A stretch of DNA of 64,000 nucleotides from Knoellia sp. p5-6-4 (GTDB lineage Bacteria > Actinomycetota > Actinomycetes > Actinomycetales > Dermatophilaceae), in NCBI RefSeq assembly GCF_029222705.1, contig NZ_JARGZF010000001.1, forward strand, positions 368,437-432,436. The letters are read 5' to 3'. Positions 34,580 to 45,881 of this stretch are shown here, one piece after another. Each line of letters opens with the position of its first letter. The first letter of the stretch is position 1. The position numbers and the translations under genes were made by a program. A model generated the notes under the pieces. That model made no database searches, was not told where the DNA came from, and saw nothing but the letters and a program-made list of their open reading frames with translations.

Positions 34580-35658
34580 GTTGTTCCCACTACCCACTCT
34601 GCATAGAACAGCCCGAGGCCCAGGGCCACGAACAGCCCGGCGATGATCCAGAACCGGATGACGATGGTGACCTCGTTCCACCCCACCAGCTCGAAGTGGT
34701 GCTGGAGGGGCGCCATCCGGAACACGCGCTTGCCTGTCAGCTTGAACGAGCCGACCTGGATGATCACCGACAGGGTGATGGCGACGAAGAGGCCGCCCAG
34801 GATCACGACGAGCAGCTCGGTGCGGGTCGTGATCGCCAGGCCCGCCAGAGCGCCGCCGAGCGCCAGCGACCCGGTGTCACCCATGAAGATCTTCGCCGGC
34901 GAGGCGTTCCACCAGAGGAACCCGAAACAGGCGCCCATCCCGCAGGCGGCCACGACGGCGAGGTCGTGGGCGTCACGCACCTCGTAGCACTTGATGCCGG
35001 GGTTGGTCTGGCAGTTCTGGTTGAACTGCCAGATGCCGATGAGGACGTAGGCGGCGAAGACCATCACCGAGGCGCCGGTGGCCAGGCCGTCGAGGCCGTC
35101 GGTGAGGTTCACGCCGTTGGAGGTGCCGGCGATCATGAGGTTGGCCCAGATGACGAACAGGATCAGGCCGAGGATGGTCCCGGCGAAGGCCAGGTCGAGG
35201 TTGGTGTCGCGGACGAACGAGATGTGCGTCGAGGCAGGGGTGCGCGACTTCTCGTTGGGGAACTGCAGCGCCAGCACCGCGAACAGCACGGCCACCAGGG
35301 TCTGCCCGGCGAGCTTCTCCCCCGAGCGCAACCCCAGGCTGCGCTGCTTGCTGATCTTGATGTAGTCGTCGAGGAAGCCCACGAGGCCGAGGCCGCCCAT
35401 GAGGAAGAGGACGAGCAGCCCGCTCATCGTCACCGGTGTCAGGGTCACCAGGTGGGCGACGCCGTAGGCCAGCAGCGACGCCGCGATGATGACCGCCCCG
35501 CCCATCGTCGGCGTGCCGCGCTTGGTGTGGTGCGAGGTCGGGCCGTCGTCGCGGATGAACTGGCCGTAGCCGCGGCGCACCAGGAACTTGATGAACATCG
35601 GCGTGCCGAAGAGCGCTGCGACCAGGGAGACCACGGCCGCGATCAGGACAGCCTTCAC
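34576..35658 (-). CDS. mraY: phospho-MurNAc-pentapeptide transferase
   Basis: A 360-residue, ten-helix membrane enzyme. Catalytic loops are clear: [39 protein letters not shown] and [18 protein letters not shown], with a final [20 protein letters not shown] and HFELVGW. It joins the MurNAc-pentapeptide to undecaprenyl phosphate, making lipid I. GTG at 35658 ([12 protein letters not shown]) overlaps the murF stop by 4 bases. Confidence 0.96.
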   Translation of the reverse strand: MKAVLIAAVVSLVAALFGTPMFIKFLVRRGYGQFIRDDGPTSHHTKRGTPTMGGAVIIAASLLAYGVAHLVTLTPVTMSGLLVLFLMGGLGLVGFLDDYIKISKQRSLGLRSGEKLAGQTLVAVLFAVLALQFPNEKSRTPASTHISFVRDTNLDLAFAGTILGLILFVIWANLMIAGTSNGVNLTDGLDGLATGASVMVFAAYVLIGIWQFNQNCQTNPGIKCYEVRDAHDLAVVAACGMGACFGFLWWNASPAKIFMGDTGSLALGGALAGLAITTRTELLVVILGGLFVAITLSVIIQVGSFKLTGKRVFRMAPLQHHFELVGWNEVTIVIRFWIIAGLFVALGLGLFYAEWVVGTT

Positions 35659-37070
35659 GTCGTGCTGCCTTCCTTCGTGTCGGCCAGTCGGTCTCCGAGC
35701 CACCGTAGCCCGGCGTCACGGCTGGACTTGAGCAACACGACGTCGCCGGGGGCGAGTTCTCGCTCCAGCAGGTCGTAGGCGGCGTCCGCGTCGGGCACCC
35801 AGGTGGCCTCGTCGCCCCACGACCCCTCGTGCTGGGCGCCGGTCGCCATCGGGCGCGCCGTCTCCCCCACGACCACCAGGCGCGAGATGTTGAGCCGCAC
35901 GGCGAGCCGGCCGATGGCGTCGTGCTCGGCGGTGGACTCCTCGCCCAGCTCGAGCATCGAGCCCAGCACGGCCCAGGTGCGCCGGCCGTGCCCCATGGCG
36001 ACGAGGGCCTTCAGGGCCGCCCGCATGGAGTCGGGGTTGGCGTTGTAGGCGTCGTTGACGACGGTCACGCCGTCGGGCCGGTCGGTGACCTCCATCCGCC
36101 AGCGGCTGGCGGGCGTGGCGGCGGCCAGGGCCGCGGTGGCCGTGGTCGGAACGAGGCCGCACTCCAGGGCGACCGCCAGCACGGCCAGCGCGTTGCCGAC
36201 GTGGTGCTCGCCGTGCAGGGGCAGCTTCACCCGCAGCGGCGCGTCGAGCCCGTGGCCGGAGACGGTGAACGAGGGACGGCCGGCGCTGTCGAGCTCGATG
36301 TCGGTGGCGCGCAGCCCGGCCTCGGGGCTGGTGCCGACGAGGAGCGTGCGGGCGTCCGTCGTGGCGGCCATGGCTGCGACCACGGGGTCGTCGGCGTTGA
36401 GCACGGCCAGCCCGTCGGGCCGGAGTGCCGCGACCAGCTCGGACTTGGCTCGCCCGATCGCCTCGCGGGAGCCGAACTCGCCCACGTGGGCGCTGCCGAC
36501 GTTGAGCACGACGCCGATGTCGGGGGCGGCGATGCCCGTGAGGTACTCGATGTGCCCGATGCCCCGGGCGCCCATCTCGACGACGAGGAACCTGGTCTCT
36601 GGCGTGATGCGGCAGACGGTGAGCGGCACGCCCACCTCGCTGTTGAGCGAGCCGACCGGCGCGACCGTGGTGGCAGCCGCCGAGAGCACGCTCGCGAGCA
36701 GGTCCTTGGTGCTCGTCTTGCCCGACGAGCCGGTGATGCCGATGACGGTGACGTCGGGGTGTGCAGCCAGGACCCCCCGGGCGAGCGCGGCGAAGCCATC
36801 CTGCACGTCGTCGACGACCACGCACGGCAGCTCCTCCACCTCCCGCGTGGTCAGGGCGGCGACCGCGCCCGCCTGCCCCGCTGCGCCGACGAACCGGTGT
36901 CCGTCCATGGCCTCGCCCACGCGAGCGACGTAGAGCCCCCCGGGCCCGGCCTCGCGCGAGTCGGTGACGACCGGGCCGTCGATGACGAGGGCGGCCGCGC
37001 GCTCGTCGTCGACGCCGTGCAGCCGACCCCCGGTCAGGTCTGCGATCTCCATCAGCGACAGGGGGATCAT
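35655..37070 (-). CDS. murF: UDP-MurNAc-tripeptide--D-Ala-D-Ala ligase
   Basis: A 471-residue Mur ligase. The N-terminal domain has [18 protein letters not shown], the P-loop is [20 protein letters not shown], the central motif [13 protein letters not shown], and then [18 protein letters not shown]. It adds D-Ala-D-Ala to complete the pentapeptide. ATG at 37070 overlaps the murE stop by 4 bases. Confidence 0.95.
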   Translation of the reverse strand: MIPLSLMEIADLTGGRLHGVDDERAAALVIDGPVVTDSREAGPGGLYVARVGEAMDGHRFVGAAGQAGAVAALTTREVEELPCVVVDDVQDGFAALARGVLAAHPDVTVIGITGSSGKTSTKDLLASVLSAAATTVAPVGSLNSEVGVPLTVCRITPETRFLVVEMGARGIGHIEYLTGIAAPDIGVVLNVGSAHVGEFGSREAIGRAKSELVAALRPDGLAVLNADDPVVAAMAATTDARTLLVGTSPEAGLRATDIELDSAGRPSFTVSGHGLDAPLRVKLPLHGEHHVGNALAVLAVALECGLVPTTATAALAAATPASRWRMEVTDRPDGVTVVNDAYNANPDSMRAALKALVAMGHGRRTWAVLGSMLELGEESTAEHDAIGRLAVRLNISRLVVVGETARPMATGAQHEGSWGDEATWVPDADAAYDLLERELAPGDVVLLKSSRDAGLRWLGDRLADTKEGSTT

Positions 37071-38629
37071 GCCTCTGCTCCCAGGGTGATGAGCTGCTGC
37101 AAGGCCTTGCGCACTTCCTCACGGTCGTCGAACGGGTGGATGGTGCCGGCCACCTCCTGGCCGGTCTCGTGGCCCTTGCCCACGACGGCGACCGTGCTGC
37201 CCGGACCGGACCGGTATGCCGCGTGGACGGCCTGCGGGATGGCCAGCGACCGGCGCTCCACGTCGTGGAGCTCCGCGGCCGTGCCGGCCTCCCGCGCCCC
37301 GGCGAGGACGGCGGCGCGGATCGCGGCCGGGTCCTCCGTGCGGGGGTTGTCGTTGGTGACGAAGACGAGGTCGGCGTGCTCGGCGGCGGCACGGCCCATG
37401 GCCGAGCGCTTGCCCCGGTCGCGGTCTCCTCCCGCACCGAGCACCACGACGAGGCGGCCCGGCGTCGTGGGGCGCAGGGCCCGCAGGGCAGCGGCGACCG
37501 CCTCGGGGGTGTGGGCGTAGTCGACCACGACCCGCGGCAGGTGCTCGCCGCCCTCGACCGTGACCTGCTCCATGCGACCCGGCACGTGGGGGTCGGCGGC
37601 GCAGGCGCGCTCGACCTCGGCCGGGCCGTGGCCGGACACGAGCAGCGCCAGGGCCGCGAGGGCCGTGTTGACCCGGTTGAAGTCGCCGGGCAGCGCCGAG
37701 CGCAGCCGCAGCGTCGTGGCGCCGTCGGCCAGGGTGAACGCCATGGGGTCGGCGTCGTCGGCGACCAGCTGCCAGTCGGCGGCCACGTCTGGTCGCGAGG
37801 AGAGCGTGGTGACCGGCACCGTGGCCAGGCCCGCCAGCTCCCTTCCCCACTCGTCGTCGACGCACACGATGCCCTGCCGTGAGCGCTCCGGGGTGAACAG
37901 GGCCGCCTTGGCCAGGAAGTACTCGCGCATCCCGCCGTGGAAGTCGAGGTGGTCCTGGGAGAGGTTGGTGAACAGGGCCACGTCGTAGACGACGCCGTCG
38001 ACCCGGTGCAGGTCGAGGGCGTGGCTGGAGACCTCCATGACGCAGGCGTCGAGGCCGCGCTCGGCCATGACGGCCAGCAGGGCGTGCAGGTCCGTGGTCT
38101 CCGGCGTCGTGCGCACGCTCTTGACGCGCTCGTCGCCGATCCGCGTCTCCACGGTGCCGATGAGCCCCGTGGTCTGCCCCAGGGCCCCGAGGGCGGAGCT
38201 CACCAGGTAGGCCGTGGTCGTCTTCCCGTTGGTCCCGGTGATGCCGTACAGGCGCAGCGGCAGACGCTGCGTGCCGTAGACGAGGGAGGACACCGAGCCC
38301 AGCACTGCCCGGGGGTCGTCCACGACCACGCGAGGGACGTCGACGCCGCCGTCCTCGAGCATCGCCGCTCCGGCCGGGTCGGTCAGCACCGCGACCGCCC
38401 CGCGCCCCACCGCCCCGGACGCGAAGGCGGCGCCGTGCGCGTTCGCGCCCGGCAGGGCGGCATACAGGTCCCCCGGGACCACGGCCCGCGAGTCGAGCGT
38501 GACGCCGGTGACCGCCGCCTCGGCGTCGGGCGCCCGCACCCCCAGGAGCGCTGCCACGTCCGCGAGCAGGGTGGCTCGCACGGTCGCGGGGCGGGGGGTG
38601 GACACGAAGGAGGAGACTACCGGCCTCAC
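37067..38629 (-). CDS. murE: UDP-MurNAc-dipeptide--diaminopimelate ligase
   Basis: A 520-residue Mur ligase. It has TLDSRAVVPGDLYAALPG, the P-loop [20 protein letters not shown], the carbamylated-lysine region EVSSHALDLHRVDGV, and VVLGAGGDRDRGKRSAMG. The substrate-selecting motif is DNPR (VTNDNPRTEDP), which selects diaminopimelate rather than lysine. The GTG start overlaps the ftsI stop by 4 bases; a GTG at 38605 is an alternative. Confidence 0.95.
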   Translation of the reverse strand: MRPVVSSFVSTPRPATVRATLLADVAALLGVRAPDAEAAVTGVTLDSRAVVPGDLYAALPGANAHGAAFASGAVGRGAVAVLTDPAGAAMLEDGGVDVPRVVVDDPRAVLGSVSSLVYGTQRLPLRLYGITGTNGKTTTAYLVSSALGALGQTTGLIGTVETRIGDERVKSVRTTPETTDLHALLAVMAERGLDACVMEVSSHALDLHRVDGVVYDVALFTNLSQDHLDFHGGMREYFLAKAALFTPERSRQGIVCVDDEWGRELAGLATVPVTTLSSRPDVAADWQLVADDADPMAFTLADGATTLRLRSALPGDFNRVNTALAALALLVSGHGPAEVERACAADPHVPGRMEQVTVEGGEHLPRVVVDYAHTPEAVAAALRALRPTTPGRLVVVLGAGGDRDRGKRSAMGRAAAEHADLVFVTNDNPRTEDPAAIRAAVLAGAREAGTAAELHDVERRSLAIPQAVHAAYRSGPGSTVAVVGKGHETGQEVAGTIHPFDDREEVRKALQQLITLGAEA

Positions 38630-40794
38630 CTGCGGCGGACGTCGTCGGACTTGGTGTCGCGGAGCACGGTGGGGTCCCCCTTGGCGGGTGTCTCCTCCGC
38701 CTTGACCCGGACCTTGGGCGGCGTCGTGGTGGTCGGCGGGATCTCGAGCTCCTGCAGGGCGTAGGTCATGACGTCGCGGAAGACCGGCCCGGCGACGACG
38801 CCTCCGAAGTACCCCTTGATGGGTCGCTGGAGGGTGACCGACACGACCAGCTGCGGGTCGTCGGCCGGGGCGAAGCCGATGAAGCTCGCCGTCTTGCCGG
38901 AGTAGCCGCGCGCCTTGGCGTCGTAGCGGTCGGCGGTGCCGGTCTTGCCGGCCACGCGGTAGCCCTCGATCTTCGCCTCGGGGGCGGTGCCCTCCTTGCC
39001 GACGACGCCCTCCATCATGTCGCGGACCTGCTTGGCGATCTCGGGCGAGACCACCCGCACCGGCTTGGCCGGAGTGGCCTGGGTGAAGCCGCCCCTGCCG
39101 TCGCCGACCGAGGCGATGAGGCGCGGCGGGACCCGCACGCCGTCGTTGGCGATGGTCTGGAACACGCCGGTCGCCTGGAGCGCGTTGACCGACAGGCCCT
39201 GGCCGTACAGGACCGTGACCCTCTGCGAGCCGTCCCAGTCCTTGGCGGGCTCGAGGATGCCCTTGCCCTCGCCGGGGAAGCCCATCCCCGAGGTCTGGCC
39301 CAGGCCGAACCGGTAGAAGTAGTCGTGCATCTTCGAGGACGGGATCTTCTCCCCGGCCAGCACCGTGCCGATGTTGCTGGACTGGGCCAGCACGCCGGCG
39401 AAGGTGAGGTACTCGGTGGGGTGGTCGTGGCTGTCCCTGAACGCCCGGCCGTCGGCGCGGTAGATCCGGTTGGGCACCTCGACGACCGTGTGGGGCGTGA
39501 CGACCCCCTCCTCGAGAGCCGCCGCCGACGTGATGACCTTCGCCGTCGAGCCCGGCTCGTAGACCTCGTTGAAGGCCTTGTTGGTCCAGTTGCCCGCGCT
39601 CTGCCCCGGGGTGTTGGGGTCGAACGTCGGGTAGGACGCGACGGCCAGGAGCTCACCGGTGCGGGCGTGCTGCACGACGACGGTGCCCGACAGGGCTTTG
39701 GTCTCGATCACCTTCTGCGCCAGGGCGTTCTGGGCGAACCACTGGATGTCGGAGTTGATGGTCAGACGGATGTCGCGGCCGGGGACCGCCGGCGTCGTCT
39801 GCTGGTGCCCGGTGGGGATGACCCGGCCGTCGAGCGCCTGCTCGTAGACCGTCTTTCCCGCCTGGCCGGAGAGAGCCTTGTCCATGAGCACCTCGACACC
39901 GGCGCCGGCGCTGCCGTCGTCCCGCAGGAACCCGACCAGAGACGCCGCGGCGGTCGACGTGGGGTAGTTCCGCTCGGATGTGGGCTCGCTGTAGATCCCC
40001 GGGATGCCGAGCGCGGCGATCTTGCGCCAGTTCAGCGGCGTGATGTTCTTGGCCACCACGCGGTAGCGGGCCCTGCCGGTGAGCACGGGCTCGAGCTCCT
40101 TGGCCGGCATGCCGAGCAGCGGCGACAGGTCGGCAGCCGCGCCGGCCACGCCGACCTCGGTGTAGACGCCGTCGACGGTCTTCTTGTACTCCACCACCGC
40201 CGTCTGGTCGACGGTCACGGTGCGGCGCTCGATGCTCGACGCCAGGACGGTGCCCTGGGAGTCCAGGATGCGTCCCCTCATCGCCGGGATGGGCACCGTG
40301 GCCATGCGGGAGTCGAGCGCGTCCTGCGACGTGGCCGAGGCGTCGAACCCCTGCAGCCGCAGCAGCTGGGCGGCGAAGATGCTGAACACGAACAGCACCG
40401 CCACGGTCATCACCCGCATCCTGCGCCGCGGGCTGGCGGTGCCGACACGAACGCCCTTCGGCGGGCGCCCGGCCGGGCGTCGCGGCGGGGTGGCGCGCTG
40501 CGGGGGCCGCGGTGACCTCGGCACCCCGGCTGCGCCCGCGGCCGTGCCGCGCGGGGAACGGGCCGGCGCCCCCGGGGCTCGTCGCTGGCCCGGACCACCC
40601 GCGGAGCGGGGCTGCCCCGCCTTCGAGGAGGCCTTCGGGTGGGAGGTGCCGTCACCGCGCGGCGCGCCGCGGCGCGCCGCGCTGCTCGACGTCGGCGCAG
40701 CGGTCCGCGGCGCGCGCGTCCGGGAGCCGCCGGCCGAGCCGGCCTTTCCCGCCGAGCCGGGCTGGCCCGGGCGAGTGCCTCGGGGCTGCGTCAC
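38626..40794 (-). CDS. ftsI: septal transpeptidase FtsI (class B PBP)
   Basis: A 722-residue class B penicillin-binding protein. A cytoplasmic tail of about 125 residues, rich in Pro, Arg, Gly and Ser, precedes one membrane helix (MTVAVLFVFSIFAAQLLRLQ). The PBP dimerisation domain follows (AMRGRILDSQGTVLASS). In the transpeptidase domain the active-site motifs are STAK (EPGSTAKVITS), SSN (AQSSNIGT) and KTG (VAGKTGTAD). The tail is much longer than in E. coli PBP3, as in other Actinobacteria. It crosslinks septal peptidoglycan with FtsW. Confidence 0.95.
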   Translation of the reverse strand: MTQPRGTRPGQPGSAGKAGSAGGSRTRAPRTAAPTSSSAARRGAPRGDGTSHPKASSKAGQPRSAGGPGQRRAPGAPARSPRGTAAGAAGVPRSPRPPQRATPPRRPAGRPPKGVRVGTASPRRRMRVMTVAVLFVFSIFAAQLLRLQGFDASATSQDALDSRMATVPIPAMRGRILDSQGTVLASSIERRTVTVDQTAVVEYKKTVDGVYTEVGVAGAAADLSPLLGMPAKELEPVLTGRARYRVVAKNITPLNWRKIAALGIPGIYSEPTSERNYPTSTAAASLVGFLRDDGSAGAGVEVLMDKALSGQAGKTVYEQALDGRVIPTGHQQTTPAVPGRDIRLTINSDIQWFAQNALAQKVIETKALSGTVVVQHARTGELLAVASYPTFDPNTPGQSAGNWTNKAFNEVYEPGSTAKVITSAAALEEGVVTPHTVVEVPNRIYRADGRAFRDSHDHPTEYLTFAGVLAQSSNIGTVLAGEKIPSSKMHDYFYRFGLGQTSGMGFPGEGKGILEPAKDWDGSQRVTVLYGQGLSVNALQATGVFQTIANDGVRVPPRLIASVGDGRGGFTQATPAKPVRVVSPEIAKQVRDMMEGVVGKEGTAPEAKIEGYRVAGKTGTADRYDAKARGYSGKTASFIGFAPADDPQLVVSVTLQRPIKGYFGGVVAGPVFRDVMTYALQELEIPPTTTTPPKVRVKAEETPAKGDPTVLRDTKSDDVRRR

Positions 40795-40860
40795 GTCGAT
40801 ACCTCTGGTCGCTGCTGTCGGGTGGTGTCGGGACCAGCTGGTCCGGGGCGGGAGGGTGTC

Positions 40861-41589
40861 CTACCGGGAGGGGGTCGGCGCCTGGGCCGGGACGGCCCCG
40901 CGGTTCTGCTGGCCGGTCGCGGTGGCCCCCTGGCCCCGCTCGGCGCCCTGGGCCCGGCTGGGGCGGGCCGTGGCCGTGGTGCTCGTCGTCGACTTCGTGC
41001 GGGCGTTGACGCTCGTGGTGGTGGTCACGACGGATCCGTCGGGCTTGGTCACCACCACGGTCGTCGTCGTCACGTCCCCCTTGCGTGTCATCGTGGTCTT
41101 CGGCTCGGCCAGCAGGCCCTGGGACCCCCCGGCGGCCTGCGCCCGCGTCGGCTTGGCCTGCGGGGCCGTCACCACGGTAAAGCCGGGGCGCTTCTTGGCC
41201 GGCGTCGCCACGCCGAGCACCGCGCCGTCGCTGAGGCGGAGGAACGCGGCGGAGTCCGCCGGGACCATGCCGAGCTCCGCCGCGCGCGCTGCGAGGTTGG
41301 CCGGGGCCTTCTGGGCGTCGATGGCGGCCGTCAGCGCCTGCTCGGTGTCGGTGAGCTCCCCGGAGGTGGCCTGGAGCCGGTGCAGGGTGAAGGAGCCCTC
41401 GGCCATCGAGGTGTTGAGCATGAGCAGGCCCATGAGGCCGCCGATGAGCAGGAGCATGCAGAGCGCGGCGAACATCGCGCTGCCGGGGTGGCCGGCCCTG
41501 CCCGGGACCACCCGGAGCGGCTGGGGTGCCGCGGCGCGGCGCTGGGGTGCCCGTGATGCGACCCTCGCCGTCGCAGTCATCTGGCTCAT
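40861..41589 (-). CDS. ftsL: FtsL-like division protein with extended C-terminus
   Basis: A 242-residue bitopic protein. A basic N-terminus leads to one helix at about residues 38-60 ([20 protein letters not shown]) and a short coiled coil ([20 protein letters not shown], then [17 protein letters not shown]-like [13 protein letters not shown]). This and its place between rsmH and ftsI identify it as FtsL/septum-initiator-like. Beyond residue ~130 it has a Thr/Val-rich low-complexity tail ([20 protein letters not shown]) of over 100 residues not usual for FtsL. Its start overlaps the rsmH stop by 4 bases. Confidence 0.82.
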   Translation of the reverse strand: MSQMTATARVASRAPQRRAAAPQPLRVVPGRAGHPGSAMFAALCMLLLIGGLMGLLMLNTSMAEGSFTLHRLQATSGELTDTEQALTAAIDAQKAPANLAARAAELGMVPADSAAFLRLSDGAVLGVATPAKKRPGFTVVTAPQAKPTRAQAAGGSQGLLAEPKTTMTRKGDVTTTTVVVTKPDGSVVTTTTSVNARTKSTTSTTATARPSRAQGAERGQGATATGQQNRGAVPAQAPTPSR

Positions 41590-42566
41590 CGGTGCTGTCC
41601 CTTCGTGGTGCGGGTCTTCTCGGCGACCCGGAGCCGGGCCGACGCAGATCTGGGGTTGGCGGCCTTCTCGGCGGCGCTGGGCTCCTCGGCCCCGCGCGTC
41701 AGCAGCCGCAGGTAGGGGCGGTGCTCCGGCAGCTCGACGGGCAGGCCCTCTGGGGCGCTGCTGCGGGCGCCGGCGGCGAAGACCCGCTTGGTGATCCGGT
41801 CCTCGAGTGAGTGGTAGCTGAGCACCGCCACCCGGCCGCCGACGGCCAGGGTGTCGATGGCGGCGGGCAGCGCGGCCGCCCAGGCCGAGAGCTCGGCGTT
41901 GACCTCGATGCGCAACGCCTGGAAGGTGCGCTTGCCCGGGTGGCCGCCGCTCTTCTGGGATGCCGCGGGCACCACCTTCTTGAGCAGCTCCACGAGGCGG
42001 CCCGAGGTGACGAACGGCTCGGACCGACGCTCGCGGACGATGGCGGCGGCGATCTTGCGGGCGAACCGCTCCTCGCCGTATTCGCGCAGGATCCGCTCGA
42101 GCTCGGCGGCCTCGTAGGTGTTCAGGACGTCCGCCGCGGTCAGCCCGCGGCTCTGGTCCATGCGCATGTCCAGCGGCGCGTCCTGGCTGTAGGCGAACCC
42201 GCGGTCGGCCTCGTCGAGCTGGAGGGAGGAGACGCCGAGGTCGAAGAGCGCTGCCTGCACCCCGTCGACGCCGAGGTCGGCCACGACCGCGGCGACCTCG
42301 TCGTAGACGGCGTGCACCAGCGTCACGCGCTCGCCCCAGGGAGCGAGCCGCTCCCCCGCCAGCGCCAACGCCTCCGGGTCGCGGTCGATGCCCACGAGCC
42401 GGGCGTTCGGGCAGCGCTCGAGCACCGCCTGCGCGTGCCCGCCCATGCCGAGCGTGCCGTCGACGTAGACCGAACCGGGCTCGGCGAGGGCAGGGGCGAT
42501 CAGGTCGAGGATGCGGTCGCGCAGCACAGGGATGTGCCGGTCCTCGGCTCGTCCTCTGGTGCTCAT
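41586..42566 (-). CDS. rsmH: 16S rRNA m4C1402 methyltransferase
   Basis: A 326-residue enzyme. The SAM site is in [20 protein letters not shown] and [55 protein letters not shown] and [13 protein letters not shown] are family hallmarks. It methylates N4 of C1402 in 16S rRNA. It is 184 bases downstream of mraZ, a gap that holds a long hairpin. Confidence 0.96.
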   Translation of the reverse strand: MSTRGRAEDRHIPVLRDRILDLIAPALAEPGSVYVDGTLGMGGHAQAVLERCPNARLVGIDRDPEALALAGERLAPWGERVTLVHAVYDEVAAVVADLGVDGVQAALFDLGVSSLQLDEADRGFAYSQDAPLDMRMDQSRGLTAADVLNTYEAAELERILREYGEERFARKIAAAIVRERRSEPFVTSGRLVELLKKVVPAASQKSGGHPGKRTFQALRIEVNAELSAWAAALPAAIDTLAVGGRVAVLSYHSLEDRITKRVFAAGARSSAPEGLPVELPEHRPYLRLLTRGAEEPSAAEKAANPRSASARLRVAEKTRTTKGQHR

Positions 42567-42663
42567 GCGCGTCTCTTCCTGGTGTGTTGCGTGGTGCGGG
42601 GCGGTGCGGGGGTGGTGCGTCTGCCGGCTGGCTGGGTGCGGCGGGTGGTGGGCCCTGCGGTCA

Positions 42664-42738
42664 GGTCTCCATCCGCTTTGTCGCCCGAGACGGGGGAAGT
42701 CGCCTCGGGTGGCGAAGCGGCTGGAGACCTGGCTCCAG
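42664..42738 (-). other. long imperfect RNA hairpin between mraZ and rsmH
   Basis: Bases 42664-42689 and 42704-42729 form 26-base arms with 22 pairs, four mismatches and a 14-base loop. A second, smaller hairpin (CTGGAG 42721-42726 with CTCCAG 42733-42738) shares part of one arm, so the two folds compete. In the minus-strand transcript the small hairpin is made first, 12 bases after the mraZ stop. No T-run follows, so it is not a simple terminator. It could be an attenuator, RNase III site or stability element. Confidence 0.55.
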
Positions 42739-42750
42739 GGACCGCGCCGG

Positions 42751-43182
42751 CTAGAGGAGTCCGGGGATCACCTCCTCGCTCTGGTCGGCGAAGGCCTGCT
42801 CGGTGCTCTCGAGGTAGGAGTTCCACGCGGCGGTGTCCCAGACCTCGACGCGGGCGCCGGTGCCGATGACCGTGCAGTCCTTGGCCAGGCCGGCGTACTC
42901 GCGCAGTGCGGCGGGGATGGTGACGCGGCCCTGCTTGTCGGGGACCTCGTCGGAGGCACCCGAGAGGAAGACGCGCATGTAGTCGCGGGCCGCCTTGCTG
43001 GTCGTGGGGGCCTGCTGCATCTGGTTGGCGAGGCGCACGAACTCGTCCATGGGGAAGACGTAGAGGCAGCGCTCCTGCCCTCGCGTGACGACCAGGCCCT
43101 CGGCGAGGCGGTCGCGGAACTTGGCCGGGAGGAACAGACGGCCCTTCTCGTCGAGCTTGGGGTTGTGGGTCCCGAGAAACAC
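42751..43182 (-). CDS. mraZ: transcriptional regulator MraZ
   Basis: A 143-residue protein with two SpoVT/AbrB-like repeats: [20 protein letters not shown] at the start and [20 protein letters not shown] in the middle, with KFRDRL and [14 protein letters not shown]. MraZ binds direct repeats before its own gene and controls the dcw operon. GTG at 43182 follows GGAGG by 8 bases. Longer readings of this frame upstream are antisense to the moxR gene and are not real. Confidence 0.95.
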   Translation of the reverse strand: MFLGTHNPKLDEKGRLFLPAKFRDRLAEGLVVTRGQERCLYVFPMDEFVRLANQMQQAPTTSKAARDYMRVFLSGASDEVPDKQGRVTIPAALREYAGLAKDCTVIGTGARVEVWDTAAWNSYLESTEQAFADQSEEVIPGLL

Positions 43183-43235
43183 GCCGCGCACCTCCCCTCT
43201 TGGCGCCTGTGCCGCACCACCGACCTCTTGTGCGC

Positions 43236-43260
43236 CCCACTTTACTCCACCGTTATCCAC
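43236..43260 (-). promoter_or_regulatory. MraZ-binding direct repeats in the mraZ promoter
   Basis: On the minus strand GTGGA (43260-43256), GTGGA (43250-43246) and GTGGG (43240-43236) are spaced exactly 10 bases apart, the arrangement of MraZ boxes in other bacteria. A weaker fourth copy (GGGCA, 43270-43266) precedes them. TAAAGT at 43244-43239 fits a -10 and is overlapped by the last boxes, so binding should block transcription. The 381-base divergent region 43183-43563 holds no other gene; the moxR promoter must lie in its right half. Confidence 0.7.
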
Positions 43261-43563
43261 TTTGCTGCCCAAACCGGCAGATTTTTCGGTATGAGTCTCA
43301 CGTTTTCGCAGGTCAGCAGCGGTGGTGCAAAGTGGAGGGACTGGACGACGCCCAGGGCCCGACCGGGGACCATGACGCCGTTCGGGTAACCGACCGGTGA
43401 CGATCTGGAGCGGATCGGCGCGAACCCGACCCGCAAACCCGCCGAAACGGGCACGATGACGCCCCGCAGCGCGTTCCCCGGACGTCACTTCCGCGGCATA
43501 CCTCTGTCGCGGTGGAGCGTTGTGGGGGAAGATCGATCGACATCGAACGAAGGGACGGCGGAC

Positions 43564-44607
<1,044 letters not shown>

Positions 44608-44624
44608 GAGGCGGGTGGGACGTC

Positions 44625-45881
44625 GTGCGCCGGCTCCGTGACCTGCTGACCACACGCGGTCGCGCCTTCGTCTCGGCGGGCATCACCCTGGGCCTGTGCG
44701 GGGTGGGCCTCGGGTTCTCCGACCTGACCCGCATCGGGGTGCTGCTCATCGCGCTGCCGCTCCTCAGCGCCCTGCTCATGCGCCGGCACGACCTGCGCTT
44801 CGCCCTCGACCGCACGGCTCGTCCCGGACGGGTCCAGGTCGACGAGCCGTCGACGGTCACCCTCACGATCGAGAACGCCGGGCCCAGCACCAGCCCCCTG
44901 ATCATGGCCGAGGAGCAGCTCGACTACGCGCTCGGCGACCGCCCCCGCTTCGTGATCTCCCGGCTGCGCCGCGGCGACCGGCAGGAGGTGCACTACACGG
45001 TGCGCTCGCACGTGCGCGGCCGTCACCGCCTCGGTCCGCTCGGGGTGCGGCTGCGCGACCCGTTCGGCCTCAGCACCCGGGTCGCCGCCATCAGCGGCGC
45101 GGGCGACATCCTCGTGCTGCCGCGCGTCCTCGAGCTCGGCTCCAGCCGCCCGCCCGGCAGCGGCATCGGCGCCGAGGGGGCCATCCCGCACATGGTGGCG
45201 CTGCACGGCGAGGACGACGTCTCGATCCGCGCCTACCGAGACGGTGACGACCTGCGTCGCATCCACTGGCCGGCGACCGCGAAGACCGGCGACCTCATGG
45301 TGCGCCAGGAGGACCGGCCGGCCCGCCGGCGCGCGGTCGTGGTGCTCGACTCCCGGGCCTCGGGCCATCGCGGCACGGGGAGCTCCAGCTCGCTGGAGTG
45401 GGCCGTCACCGCTGCGGCGTCGATCACGGCCCACCTGTGCGAGCAGACGTATGCCGTCCACCTGGTCACCGACGAGACCGCCGACAGCGGCCGAGCCGGG
45501 GCGGCGATCGACCTCGACCACGCGCTGGAGGTCCTGGCCGAGGCGCACGCCGGACAGCTCGAGCAGTTCGCCGAGGTGATCCACAGCGCGCACCCCCTCA
45601 CCTCGTCCGGGGGCCTGGTCATCGCGATCGTCACCGAGCTCGACGAGGACCTGGCCCGACAGGTCGCCGCGCTCCGTCAGCCCGGAGGCACCGGGCTCGC
45701 CATGGTCCTGGACGCGCCGAGCTTTGCCGCGCAGCGTCGCCCGGAGGCAGCGTCCCCCGAGCCGCCGTGCGTGTCGGTGCTGCGCACCGCCGGCTGGACC
45801 GTGGCGGTCGTGCGCGCCGACGACCAGCTCGCCACCGTGTGGACGGCTCTGGCCGGGGCCTCGAGCCCGGTGCCGGCATGA
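44625..45881 (+). CDS. DUF58 domain protein (MoxR partner)
   Basis: A 418-residue protein. Two N-terminal hydrophobic segments (about residues 12-30 and 36-50) are followed by a beta-rich region ([20 protein letters not shown]) and the DUF58 core, [20 protein letters not shown] at about 200-220, with [20 protein letters not shown]. The C-terminal half resembles a vWA-like fold ([10 protein letters not shown]). DUF58 proteins work with MoxR ATPases in envelope or stress roles that remain undefined. The stop overlaps the next ATG by 4 bases. Confidence 0.88.
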   Translation: MRRLRDLLTTRGRAFVSAGITLGLCGVGLGFSDLTRIGVLLIALPLLSALLMRRHDLRFALDRTARPGRVQVDEPSTVTLTIENAGPSTSPLIMAEEQLDYALGDRPRFVISRLRRGDRQEVHYTVRSHVRGRHRLGPLGVRLRDPFGLSTRVAAISGAGDILVLPRVLELGSSRPPGSGIGAEGAIPHMVALHGEDDVSIRAYRDGDDLRRIHWPATAKTGDLMVRQEDRPARRRAVVVLDSRASGHRGTGSSSSLEWAVTAAASITAHLCEQTYAVHLVTDETADSGRAGAAIDLDHALEVLAEAHAGQLEQFAEVIHSAHPLTSSGGLVIAIVTELDEDLARQVAALRQPGGTGLAMVLDAPSFAAQRRPEAASPEPPCVSVLRTAGWTVAVVRADDQLATVWTALAGASSPVPA

